A DNA stretch of 44,916 bases, taken from Treponema sp. (lineage in GTDB: Bacteria; Spirochaetota; Spirochaetia; Treponematales; Breznakiellaceae). The stretch lies in NCBI GenBank assembly GCA_009780855.1, contig WQZG01000021.1:1-44916 (forward strand). The letters run 5' to 3'. The notes below the pieces were generated by a model, which was not told the DNA's origin, did not search any database, and worked only from the letters and a program-made list of their open reading frames with translations. This document shows positions 23,092 to 30,940 of the stretch, one piece after another. The translations under genes and the position numbers were made by a program. Position 1 is the stretch's first letter. Each line of letters begins with the position of its first letter.

Positions 23092-24771
23092 TTACCTTCC
23101 CGGATTAAGAGTCCATTTTTCAAAATAACGTTCGTAATTGGACCATTCGTTGGAAAGGACCAGTTCCGGCGGCAGATTAACTCTGGCTGTATTGAATACC
23201 TGAATGTTGCGCAGCGCGAACATCGGAAGCTGCCACAGCATTTCGTCTGTTTCAACCTTCTGCAAATCCATTAGGATCTGCCTGCGTTTTGCCTGGTCGA
23301 CTGTGACCCAAAGCTGTTCCAGCAGACTGTCCATGCCCGTATAATTGGCGGGGAAAACATTTGCCGAAACTGAAGTAGCCACTGTCTTGCTGTAGAACGG
23401 ATTGTAGGCTTCTTCCGGGGCCATTGCGGAAAGTCCGGCGTAAAGCAGATTGTAATCGGGATTGGTCCAGATTTGGGATGTCAGATCGCCTGTGAGCAGT
23501 TTCCATTCAGCCTTGACTCCTATCTGGCCCAGATAATGAACCACCGCGTCCATAAAATCTGCTGAACCCTGATCGCCGTAATAACAAGCCAGTTTGATCG
23601 TTGTGTTAAAATCGAATCCGGCTTCGGTTAAAAGCTGTTTTGCCTTTGTGGGATTGTAATCAAGCTGATACACGTTATTGTTGGCGTAGTCAAACGAAGA
23701 AGGTACTTTTGTGTTAATCGGAGTTGCCTGGCCGGGCATCAGCGAATCAATGATCGCCGGAATATCAATGGCCTGTATTAACGCCCTGCGTACCCTAATG
23801 TCTTTTAACGGATCGATCCCGTTCTTTTGGACACCGTAGGAGTTCCACTGGAAATACCTTACAAAATAAATGTCGGTATAAAACGCCCTGTAATTGGGAT
23901 TCTTGAGCGCGGCCTGCGCAATATCCAGACTGTTGGTCTGGAAGTAATCGATATCATTTGCAAGGGCCCTGGTCGCAAAATCATTCTCCGTCATCTGCGT
24001 AACTTTAATTTGTTTAATCTGGGGTTTGGGGCCAAAGTAATCATCAAAGACTTCCAGAAGCGCGTAATCATTGGGAACAAATTCTTTAATACGGTAAGGT
24101 CCTGTACCTATGGGCCAATCATAAAACGTTGTCGCGTTTATATTGATGGGATCGAGTCCTTCGATTTTATGCCTGGGGAATATGTTGAACTGCGCCATCG
24201 AAAGCAAAAAGGTTCCGGAAGGCTGATCCATGGTGATGGTGATCACGTTCCCGTTTACCTTGATTCCTTCTATATCATTGGCTGCTGTTTTTGTACTGTC
24301 AGCGGCGAACGCAATCGCTCCCTTGATGCAGTTAATTGCAGATTTTATAACAGCGTTGACCTGGGGCGACTTCATCGCGGTTTTTAATGAAAAAGCAACA
24401 TCGTCGGCGGTAAAGGGAACTCCGTCATGCCATTTGATATTGTTCTTGAGGGTAAAAGTATAGGTCATTCCGTCAGGAGCCACGGTCCAGCTTTGGGCCA
24501 GGTCGCCGTAAACCGGATTAAGGTCCGCGTCAAGTCTTAATAATCTTGAAAACAGAACATACCGCAGCAGAAAACCGTAGTTGTCCCATGAACCCGGAAA
24601 CCTGTCTCCCATGTTCTGTACAGACGGCAGAAGCAGCATATCCGGTCCAAAACCTGCGGCCGATTGCGCGGTTCCAGCTGCCTGCCCGGCGCTCTGGCTG
24701 CCTCCGGCGAAAATAACCGCCGCGGCCAGCAGCATACACAGGGCCGTCATTATCAATCTTTTTTTATTCAC
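23092..24771 (-). CDS. Dipeptide-type ABC transporter substrate-binding protein, family 5
   Basis: 559 residues. Signal peptide KKRLIMTALCMLLAAAVIFAGG, then an Ala/Gln/Ser-rich linker. Seen: LDADLNPVYGDLAQSWTVAPDG, YTFTLKNNIKWHDGVPFTADDVAFSL (the family 5 signature), IGTGPYRIKEF, DIRVRRALIQAIDI and DYNPTKAKQLLTEAGFD. I start at GTG 24769-24771, with AGGAG 6 nt upstream; a longer frame to 24801 lacks an RBS. First gene of a seven-gene run (SBP, dehydrogenase, two permeases, two ATPases, UROD-like). A strong promoter is visible upstream. Confidence 0.95.
   Translation of the reverse strand: MNKKRLIMTALCMLLAAAVIFAGGSQSAGQAAGTAQSAAGFGPDMLLLPSVQNMGDRFPGSWDNYGFLLRYVLFSRLLRLDADLNPVYGDLAQSWTVAPDGMTYTFTLKNNIKWHDGVPFTADDVAFSLKTAMKSPQVNAVIKSAINCIKGAIAFAADSTKTAANDIEGIKVNGNVITITMDQPSGTFLLSMAQFNIFPRHKIEGLDPININATTFYDWPIGTGPYRIKEFVPNDYALLEVFDDYFGPKPQIKQIKVTQMTENDFATRALANDIDYFQTNSLDIAQAALKNPNYRAFYTDIYFVRYFQWNSYGVQKNGIDPLKDIRVRRALIQAIDIPAIIDSLMPGQATPINTKVPSSFDYANNNVYQLDYNPTKAKQLLTEAGFDFNTTIKLACYYGDQGSADFMDAVVHYLGQIGVKAEWKLLTGDLTSQIWTNPDYNLLYAGLSAMAPEEAYNPFYSKTVATSVSANVFPANYTGMDSLLEQLWVTVDQAKRRQILMDLQKVETDEMLWQLPMFALRNIQVFNTARVNLPPELVLSNEWSNYERYFEKWTLNPGR
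23095..23100 (-). promoter_or_regulatory. RBS deciding the TTG start of the Gfo/Idh/MocA gene
   Basis: GGAAGG on the minus strand, 7 nt before TTG 23085-23087, inside the last codons of the binding-protein gene. Confidence 0.65.
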
Positions 24772-24777
24772 TATTTT

Positions 24778-24782
24778 CTCCT
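24778..24782 (-). promoter_or_regulatory. RBS deciding the GTG start of the binding-protein gene
   Basis: AGGAG on the minus strand, 6 nt before GTG 24769-24771. Confidence 0.75.
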
Positions 24783-24801
24783 GATTATAATAATGAACCA
24801 A

Positions 24802-24830
24802 ATTTTATAATGCTTTTTTGGCGCTGTCAA
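24802..24830 (-). promoter_or_regulatory. Strong sigma-70-type promoter of the dipeptide transporter operon
   Basis: Minus strand perfect TTGACA (plus 24825-24830), exact 17-nt spacer, TAAAAT (plus 24802-24807). This is the best promoter match in the window. Confidence 0.75.
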
Positions 24831-24887
24831 GTTTTTAAATGGATTGTATTTTTAATTGGATTGTTGATTTATTGGTTTTTACTGATT

Positions 24888-24909
24888 ATCATATGATATT
24901 ATATGATAT
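24888..24909 (+). promoter_or_regulatory. Operator-like palindrome and direct repeat before the DapA-family gene
   Basis: ATCATATGAT (24888-24897) is a perfect 10-bp palindrome. ATATGATAT occurs at 24891-24899 and again at 24901-24909, exactly 10 bp apart, one helical turn. The block also supplies -10-like hexamers, so a bound regulator would cover the promoter. Confidence 0.4.
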
Positions 24910-24918
24910 GGAGAAAAT

Positions 24919-25794
24919 ATGCTGAAACAGGGATTCTATTGCGCTCTGGGTACTCCGCTGGATGATAAAGGAAATTTACTGGCAAAAAGCCTCGAAGCCC
25001 ACATCGAAAGCCAGATTGAAGCCGGCGCGTCCGGTCTTCTCCTTATGGGAACCATGGGAATGCTTGGCTGTGTCCGCGACAGCCAATACTCTGTAACAAT
25101 TAAAACAGCCGCGGATGCGGTGCGCGGCCGTGTCCCGCTAATGGTTGGAGCCGCAGACAACAGTATTGCCCGCATCCGTGACCGGCTTGATGTACTGGCC
25201 GGTTACAGCGTTTACGCGGTGCTTACGGCGCCTTACTATTTTGCTTTAAATAAAACTACGGCGCTGGGCAGTTTGGGAGCGGCGGCCGCGTCATCCAGGA
25301 ATCCGCTTTATCTTTACGATCATCCCTTTACCGCCAGATATAAACTCGAATACAATGATGTAATTGAACTTTCAAAACATCCCAGCGTCAAAGGCATAAA
25401 AACAGGAGACCCGGTATTGATAAAAGCCCTTTTGGATTCATCTGAAATCAAGAAGGATTTTACCCCGATATTTTCAAACTCCGATCTTTTTATAATGGGC
25501 TGGGCTTACGGGGTCAGGCACCTTCTGGACGGAATTTTTTCGTGCTTCCCAAAAACAACCAAAGCCGCGGGCCTGGCTCTGGCGGCGTCAGATATGGGCG
25601 AGGCCAAATTTCACATGAACCGTCTTATGGCAGGCCGCGATAAAATGACAAGCGCGGGTATATGGCCCATGTTTTCCAAAGCAATGAACCTGCTGGGATT
25701 CCCGGGCAATTTCGCGCCCGACTATGAGCCTGCGTTAAATGACGCTGACAGCGAACTGATGAAGAAGATCCTTACCGACGCCGGTGAACTGTAA
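24919..25794 (+). CDS. DapA/NanA (dihydrodipicolinate synthase) superfamily lyase
   Basis: 291-residue TIM-barrel aldolase. Schiff-base K161 in VKGIKTG, catalytic Y133 in LYLYDHP and T45 in GTMG are all present, at the same numbers as E. coli DapA. The phosphate/carboxylate loop GTMGMLG replaces the usual GTTGE, so it is unlikely to be true DapA. Family members include N-acetylneuraminate lyase and keto-deoxy-sugar-acid aldolases. GGAG precedes the ATG. It is divergent from the transporter operon and followed by a creatininase homologue, so a catabolic role is more likely than lysine synthesis. Confidence 0.85.
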   Translation: MLKQGFYCALGTPLDDKGNLLAKSLEAHIESQIEAGASGLLLMGTMGMLGCVRDSQYSVTIKTAADAVRGRVPLMVGAADNSIARIRDRLDVLAGYSVYAVLTAPYYFALNKTTALGSLGAAAASSRNPLYLYDHPFTARYKLEYNDVIELSKHPSVKGIKTGDPVLIKALLDSSEIKKDFTPIFSNSDLFIMGWAYGVRHLLDGIFSCFPKTTKAAGLALAASDMGEAKFHMNRLMAGRDKMTSAGIWPMFSKAMNLLGFPGNFAPDYEPALNDADSELMKKILTDAGEL

Positions 25795-25805
25795 AAGATT
25801 TAACA

Positions 25806-25813
25806 AAAGGAGG
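25806..25813 (+). promoter_or_regulatory. RBS deciding the creatininase-family start
   Basis: AAAGGAGG, a near-perfect Shine-Dalgarno, 6 nt before ATG 25820. The in-frame start at 25784 overlaps the previous gene and has no such site. Confidence 0.8.
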
Positions 25814-25819
25814 CCGCTG

Positions 25820-26596
25820 ATGTCATTTTATTACGGCGAACAAACCAGGGTCCAGATTGCCCAGTATGTAAAAAAGAACGCGGTGATCATTCTGCCGGTG
25901 GGCACAACCGAAGAACACGGTCTGCATCTGCCGGTAGAGACCGACGCGATAATCGCGCAGTACATGGGCGGGAGGCTTGGCGAAGCGTGCTGCGCCGCCG
26001 ATATTCCGGTACTGGTGCTAAGGACGATTTTTTACGGATTCTCGATGTCGGTTGTACGTAAATGGCCGGGATGTCCGAATATAGATGACAGAACTTTTAT
26101 GGACTATATTTACAGTATGATCGATTCCCTTGTCAAAGAAGGGTTCCGCAAGATAGTGCTCCTTGACTGCCACGGCAACCATGATTGTTTGCTGCGTACT
26201 GTAATGCGCGAGATTGCCGACATTCATGGCGTGTACATTATGACGCTGGCGCCCATGACCCTTGGCAGCGCCGTCTACAACAAAATCAAAAAAGATCCCC
26301 AGGGTGACATACACGGCGGCGAATACGAGACTTCCTGCATATTGCACATAGCGCCGCACCTGGTAGATACTTCTGCGTATACCAGCGCGGACGCCATACG
26401 CTGCAATACGCCTCTGCGCGGGCCTGTATCGACCTGGGGTCTGCAGACCACAAAAACCGGAATCTTCGGTGATCCGACCCATGCCAGTGCGGCAACCGGC
26501 AAAGCCTGCCTTGACGCCGCAACAGAAGAAGGTCTTAGGATGATAAAACTGTATTACGAATATAAAGAACAGATTAATGAATTACATCCGGTTTGA
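25820..26596 (+). CDS. Creatininase-family amidohydrolase
   Basis: 258 residues. Metal ligand motifs of the family are clear: ILPVGTTEEHGLHLPVETDA (Glu, His, Asp), VLLDCHGNHDC (His) and DIHGGEYETS (Glu). Also HASAATGKACLDAATEEG near the C-terminus. Members hydrolyse cyclic or linear amides, e.g. creatinine or formylamides in cofactor synthesis; the substrate here is unknown. Lies between the DapA-family lyase and an aldo/keto reductase, which it overlaps by 20 nt. Confidence 0.88.
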   Translation: MSFYYGEQTRVQIAQYVKKNAVIILPVGTTEEHGLHLPVETDAIIAQYMGGRLGEACCAADIPVLVLRTIFYGFSMSVVRKWPGCPNIDDRTFMDYIYSMIDSLVKEGFRKIVLLDCHGNHDCLLRTVMREIADIHGVYIMTLAPMTLGSAVYNKIKKDPQGDIHGGEYETSCILHIAPHLVDTSAYTSADAIRCNTPLRGPVSTWGLQTTKTGIFGDPTHASAATGKACLDAATEEGLRMIKLYYEYKEQINELHPV

Positions 26597-27599
26597 CGGA
26601 CACAAGGTTTCTGCGATGTCGCTGGGAACCGTGCAGCTTGGCCTTGATTACGGAATTGCAAACAGCGAAGGCAAGCCGGATCGCGCCAAAAGTTTTTCGA
26701 TTTTATCTGCCGCAATTGACGGCGGCGTCACAGCGCTGGATACCGCGAGAGCCTACGGCGATTCCGAATCCGTGATTGGAGCGTTTCTCAAAACCCGGCC
26801 GGAGCTAATCGAAAAACTTTTTATTACTACCAAATTATCGTCCGGGCTTCCCGCTGGCAGCAGCGCGGCGGATGCGGAAAAAGCCCTTGAGCAGTCATTG
26901 GAAACTTCGCTGTCAAATCTTGGTCTGCGCAAAATCAACTGTCTGCTTCTGCACAACGCCGCAGATATGGCCAACCCCGGTGCTGTCAGCGCGCTCCGGC
27001 GGTTTGTAAAAGCCGGCCTTGCCGATATGGCCGGTGTCTCCGTTTACCATCCGGACGAAGCCGACTTAATGCTTACCGATGACATTTACAGTGCGATCCA
27101 GCTTCCATGCAATATTTTTGATCTGCGTTTTTTAAAAACAGGCGTGCTTAAACGCCTGCAGGAACACAGAATAAAAATTTTTATTCGAAGTGTTTTTTTC
27201 CAAGGTCTGCTTTTCCTCGATCCGGAGCAAATAAACGATCCGGATTTGTTAAAATATGCGGCGCCCGGACTAAAGACCCTAAGGCTGCTTTGCGAAAAAG
27301 CCGGTGTTAGCATCGGACAGTTCGCGCTGGATTTTTTAAGAAGCCTCCCCGGCGTCACAAGCCTGGTCCTTGGCGCGGATAATCCGGAACAGGTAAAAGA
27401 AAACACCGCTTATTTTAAATCGCCTTCTTTTCAATCGCCTGCGCCCGGGATACCAGCCCTTGAGACGCCTTTCGCCGGAGAAAAAATTTACACGGAGGCA
27501 GAAGCCGCCTTTGCAGAAGTCGATTATGCGGGTATTATGTCTGTGCTGAGCAGGCCTAAAAAAAAACACGGAACTTTACGGCAATTACAGAAGCTGTAA
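26577..27599 (+). CDS. Aldo/keto reductase
   Basis: 340 residues. The AKR catalytic tetrad is visible: D55 and Y60 in ALDTARAYGDSE, K86 in FITTKLS, H126 in LLLHNAAD. SLGTVQLGLDYGIAN opens the barrel. Start overlaps the previous gene by 20 nt; there is no strong RBS, so coupling is likely. Near the C-terminus SPSFQ/SPAPG (282-291) is a degenerate 15-bp tandem repeat. Substrate unknown; last gene of the three-gene run. Confidence 0.88.
   Translation: MNYIRFDGHKVSAMSLGTVQLGLDYGIANSEGKPDRAKSFSILSAAIDGGVTALDTARAYGDSESVIGAFLKTRPELIEKLFITTKLSSGLPAGSSAADAEKALEQSLETSLSNLGLRKINCLLLHNAADMANPGAVSALRRFVKAGLADMAGVSVYHPDEADLMLTDDIYSAIQLPCNIFDLRFLKTGVLKRLQEHRIKIFIRSVFFQGLLFLDPEQINDPDLLKYAAPGLKTLRLLCEKAGVSIGQFALDFLRSLPGVTSLVLGADNPEQVKENTAYFKSPSFQSPAPGIPALETPFAGEKIYTEAEAAFAEVDYAGIMSVLSRPKKKHGTLRQLQKL
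27420..27449 (+). repeat. 2 x 15-bp in-frame repeat in the aldo/keto reductase gene (degenerate)
   Basis: TCGCCTTCTTTTCAA then TCGCCTGCGCCCGGG. The match is partial; listed because it has the same unit length as the others. Confidence 0.4.
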
Positions 27600-27643
27600 C
27601 CTGAATTATTGTCAGCTATATCATTTTATGATATTATTTTTTT

Positions 27644-27904
27644 ATGTTTCCATACATTGAAATAAATGAAGCTGCATACAAACATGGCATTACAGAAGCA
27701 GATATTCGGTATGTCATGATGCACCCGCTTCATGAGCAACTTCTTGAATCATACACCAATAAATGGTTAATAATTGGGTATGATACTGCAGGAAACATTA
27801 TTGAAATAGCTTATAATATTATTAATGATGATACAGTTAATGTATTCCATGCAATGCCTTGCAGAAAAAAATTTTTGGCTCAAATGAATTTTTTTAGGAG
27901 TTAA
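27644..27904 (+). CDS. Toxin-like small protein (BrnT/RelE-like layout)
   Basis: 86 residues, AT-richer than the genes before it. Pattern: YKHGITEADIRYVMMHP, then WLIIGYDTAGNIIEIAYNI and VFHAMPCRKKFL. This resembles small toxins in which a KHGI/T helix precedes a beta-sheet with GxDxxG and HAM. I do not assign a named family. No Shine-Dalgarno. The next gene begins 4 nt after the stop and has an antitoxin-like look, so a type II module is the best guess. Confidence 0.55.
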   Translation: MFPYIEINEAAYKHGITEADIRYVMMHPLHEQLLESYTNKWLIIGYDTAGNIIEIAYNIINDDTVNVFHAMPCRKKFLAQMNFFRS

Positions 27905-27908
27905 TACA

Positions 27909-28142
27909 ATGAAAATGACAGAAGAAGAAGCTGATAAACTGGATGTTGAAATAACTAATGCAGATATAACTCTTAAACCTGGCAAAGGAGGTATCTTTAC
28001 CCGTCAAAAAGAACTCCTTGATGCTATGGATCGTACCAACTCGGAATATATAATTACTCGTGCTATAGCTGCCAATAAAATGCCGCTTCAAATTTTAGAT
28101 GAAATGATACATGAAAAAATAATCGCAAATGCTTCTATATGA
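27909..28142 (+). CDS. Antitoxin-like small protein
   Basis: 77 residues: acidic N-terminus (MTEEEADKLD), a middle with KGGIFTRQKELLDAMD, then a helical end (IITRAIAANKMPLQILDEMIHEKI). Pairs of this shape follow the toxin-like family above. The C-terminal helix resembles the part that other antitoxins use to bind DNA or the toxin, but no ribbon-helix-helix motif can be assigned. GGAG lies upstream of the ATG, overlapping the toxin stop region. Confidence 0.55.
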   Translation: MKMTEEEADKLDVEITNADITLKPGKGGIFTRQKELLDAMDRTNSEYIITRAIAANKMPLQILDEMIHEKIIANASI

Positions 28143-28199
28143 AGTACACCGGAATGTCTGGGTATCCAACCTATGCCAGTGTTATACAGGAAATCCGGA

Positions 28200-28220
28200 G
28201 CCTGCTTAAAATATGCAGGC
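28200..28220 (+). other. Short inverted repeat between antitoxin and caspase genes
   Basis: GCCTGC, 9-nt loop, GCAGGC. No T-run follows, so it is a weak terminator candidate at best. Nothing else is visible in 28143-28239. Confidence 0.3.
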
Positions 28221-28239
28221 CCAAATGGAGCAGAAGTAA

Positions 28240-29481
28240 ATGAAAAAATTCCTGTGCTTACTTTTATTCCTTATTCAAATATCAATTATACCCGCAATTC
28301 TTTTTGCACAGCAAAATACCGATCCAAAAAAATTCGCCCTGGTCATAGGCAACGGAGCCTATAAAAATGTTACAAAACTTGATAATCCGGCCAACGACGC
28401 TGACGACATGTCGGTTGTTTTAAGGAAGATTGGTTTTACCGTTGATGTTCTTTTTGACGCGGATCTGCACCAGATGGAAGACGCGGTGATCCGGCTCAAG
28501 GACAGGCTGTCTGCGTCTGACAACAGTTATGGTTTCTTTTATTACGCGGGGCACGGCATACAATCAAACGGCGAAAATTACCTTCTCCCCGTAGACGCGA
28601 ACATTCCGACCGAAAGTTTTCTGCGGGACAGATCCATATCGGTACAGGCGGTTCTGGACGAATTAAATGACGCGCACAATGTTTTAAACATAGTTGTTCT
28701 GGACGCCTGCCGCGATAATCCCTTTGGCTGGGTGCGGAGCACTGCCAGCCGCGGTCTTGCGCTGGTTAGCCATCAGCCGGCGGACAGTATCATCGTATAC
28801 GCGACCAGCGCCGGTTCTACGGCCAGCGACGGAGACAGCGGCAACGGCCTGTTTACTTCACAGCTAATTCAGAACCTGTTAATTCCCGGTATTGAGGTAA
28901 GTGATTTATTCAAACTGACCGGCGCCGATGTCGCCAATCTTTCCAACAAGCAGCAGATTCCGGCCATATACAACCAATTTTTTGGAACCGCTTACCTTGG
29001 CGAAAAACCAGCAGGCGGCGCTTCAGTTTTGGTACGGTCCGCTCAATATTCAAATATTAATAATTCACCGAATTTATGGAGCATAGGCATTACAGCCGGT
29101 ACATCATTTGCTGCGCCTTTTTTTGTCGGTACTGTATTCGGGACCTTTGCCCCGTTTAAATATTCTTTTTTCGAGCTTGGTATGGATTTAGGTTTGATTA
29201 GCGGTTCAAAAAATTACAATTATTATTCCTTTAGCCCATTTTTGCATTACGCGCTTTTTGTTCCGGTTGCACGTGCCGGCGGTTTTTTCGCGGGCGTTGG
29301 CGGCTCCTATAATTACGCTGTACTGGATTTTCCCGATAAAAAAGTGCCGCTCAACATTGTGGCTTTTGACGCAATGTGCGGGTTCCGGTTCAATATGGGA
29401 ATCCTGATTTCTTATACATTCAGAACTGATTTTTCAACAGCAAGCAATAAATTGACAGTTGGTTATTCATTCAGATATTGA
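28240..29481 (+). CDS. Exported caspase-fold (C14) protein with C-terminal beta-barrel-like domain
   Basis: 413 residues in three parts. 1-23: signal peptide ending LFA. About 30-255: caspase p20-like domain, KFALVIGNGAYKNVTKLDNPANDADDM, catalytic H105 in YYAGHGIQ and C157 in LDACRDNPF, and IVYATSAGSTASDGDSGNGLFT. About 275-413: a domain of alternating hydrophobic strands ending TVGYSFRY, with a terminal aromatic as in outer-membrane beta-barrels (my inference; about 8 strands would fit). So the protease would face the periplasm or surface while anchored in the outer membrane. Followed by two FGE-fold lipoprotein genes on the same strand. Confidence 0.8.
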   Translation: MKKFLCLLLFLIQISIIPAILFAQQNTDPKKFALVIGNGAYKNVTKLDNPANDADDMSVVLRKIGFTVDVLFDADLHQMEDAVIRLKDRLSASDNSYGFFYYAGHGIQSNGENYLLPVDANIPTESFLRDRSISVQAVLDELNDAHNVLNIVVLDACRDNPFGWVRSTASRGLALVSHQPADSIIVYATSAGSTASDGDSGNGLFTSQLIQNLLIPGIEVSDLFKLTGADVANLSNKQQIPAIYNQFFGTAYLGEKPAGGASVLVRSAQYSNINNSPNLWSIGITAGTSFAAPFFVGTVFGTFAPFKYSFFELGMDLGLISGSKNYNYYSFSPFLHYALFVPVARAGGFFAGVGGSYNYAVLDFPDKKVPLNIVAFDAMCGFRFNMGILISYTFRTDFSTASNKLTVGYSFRY

Positions 29482-29505
29482 AGCAGACATTTAAGGAAGA
29501 TGTTT

Positions 29506-30936
29506 ATGGAAAAAATTATTGGACGCGGGCTGGAATTTGTTATTATCGGATTGGTCTGTGCCGCTTGTACCCTTGGCGGTGATCCTGGAAAATATGACAC
29601 TCCGATTCTGATACAAAAAGAATGTATTACCGGAACGCCGTGCGTGGGAATGAAACTTGAGATAGATACAGACTCGCTTGACTGGGGTGTCGATATTGTT
29701 TCACATTTATCATACCAATGGATGCGCAACGGTACAACATACTTAAGTTCCGATCCCGTCTATACAGTACATTTTGCCGATATCGGCTCGACAATTACTG
29801 TTACCCTCCAGCGTTCCAACAGTTCTGAAACCGTAACCGGTGTTCCTGTCGGTCCTGTACCGCAGCCTTCAGTTAGTATTGAAGGAAGCACGAGCGGGAA
29901 TGCAAGTACAGGCCAGCAACTGACCGTAAAAACCAGTAACCTCGGCGCTGTTTCATATGAATGGGAGCGTAACAGTAAAACCGGCAGCATTGGTACTGGC
30001 AGTACTTATACTGTGCGTAACGATGACGGAGGATCGTTAATAACTGTTACCGCGAGAGTACTCGGCGATCCTGGCCATGTTACCAGCGGTCAAATAAAAA
30101 CTTCCCCGTATGTCAGTGAAAAAGGCATCAGCATGGTATGGATTCCCGCTGGGACTTTTTTGATGGGAAGCTCTGAAGACGACCCCGACCACCAGACCGA
30201 TGAGACACAACACGATGTTTCATTGAGCAATGGTTTTTACATGGGCATATATCCGGTAACACAGGGCCAATGGGTGACTGTTGTCGGAGAAAACTGGAGT
30301 GAATTTACAACAGATGCAAGCGAAGGCGAAGTACAGGGAAACAGACCGGCAGAATCCATTATATGGTATTATGCAATAGAATTCTGTAACGCATTAAGTT
30401 TAAGGGAAAGCTTAACACCTTATTATAATTTGGACACGAATTATTACTCTGATCCTTATAATGATTCCGATGTTGATGATTTTAAAATGCTGGTTACAAA
30501 GAATGAAACTGCTAACGGGTACCGCTTGCCTACAGAGGCCCAATGGGAGTATGCCTGCCGCGCAGGAACCTCAACAACATACAATTTTGGGAATGATGTT
30601 TCTCAGCTCGGAGATTATGCCTGGTACCAAGGCAACAGCGGATCAAAAACACACGAAGTAGGGTTAAAAATACCCAATGCCTGGGGATTATATGACATGC
30701 TTGGTAATGTCTTGGAAATGTGCTGGGACTGGTGGAGTCCGATAACATATTTAAATGGCGCACAGACAGATCCCCAAGGATCTCCCATCGGAGGATACCG
30801 TATTACACGCGGCGGATCATGGAGCGATCCTGCCGGCGAAAATTTTCGTTCTGCAGAGCGGTTTGTGGTATCACCAAACTACTATTCCAGCGATATTGGC
30901 TTCCGTGTTGTACGCCCGGATATTTTTGACCAGTAA
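29506..30936 (+). CDS. Lipoprotein with Ig-like repeats and FGE/SUMF1-type domain (no catalytic Cys)
   Basis: 476 residues. Signal with lipobox VCAAC (C21) then TLGGD. About 45-205: two Ig-like repeats, each with YQWMRNG- or YEWERN-type strands and GSxITVT. About 208-476: FGE-sulfatase domain, MVWIPAGTFLMGS, FYMGIYPVTQGQW, YRLPTEAQWEYACRAGT, GLYDMLGNVLEMCWDWW, RITRGGSW and DIGFRVVRP. The segment after RGGSW has no cysteine, so the copper-binding pair of true formylglycine-generating enzymes is missing; a binding role is more likely. I start at ATG 29506 since AAGGAAG is 6 nt upstream; the ATG at 29500 is too close to it. Confidence 0.85.
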   Translation: MEKIIGRGLEFVIIGLVCAACTLGGDPGKYDTPILIQKECITGTPCVGMKLEIDTDSLDWGVDIVSHLSYQWMRNGTTYLSSDPVYTVHFADIGSTITVTLQRSNSSETVTGVPVGPVPQPSVSIEGSTSGNASTGQQLTVKTSNLGAVSYEWERNSKTGSIGTGSTYTVRNDDGGSLITVTARVLGDPGHVTSGQIKTSPYVSEKGISMVWIPAGTFLMGSSEDDPDHQTDETQHDVSLSNGFYMGIYPVTQGQWVTVVGENWSEFTTDASEGEVQGNRPAESIIWYYAIEFCNALSLRESLTPYYNLDTNYYSDPYNDSDVDDFKMLVTKNETANGYRLPTEAQWEYACRAGTSTTYNFGNDVSQLGDYAWYQGNSGSKTHEVGLKIPNAWGLYDMLGNVLEMCWDWWSPITYLNGAQTDPQGSPIGGYRITRGGSWSDPAGENFRSAERFVVSPNYYSSDIGFRVVRPDIFDQ

Positions 30937-30940
30937 TCAA

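Noticed and set aside
22122..23255. 377-codon version of the Gfo/Idh/MocA gene
   Set aside because: The extra N-terminus overlaps the binding-protein 3' end and is Cys/Arg-rich and not family-like; a TTG with GGAAGG at the right spacing fits better.
24919..25794. Genuine DapA of lysine/DAP synthesis
   Set aside because: Schiff-base Lys and Tyr are kept, but the GTTGE loop is altered and the neighbours are catabolic.
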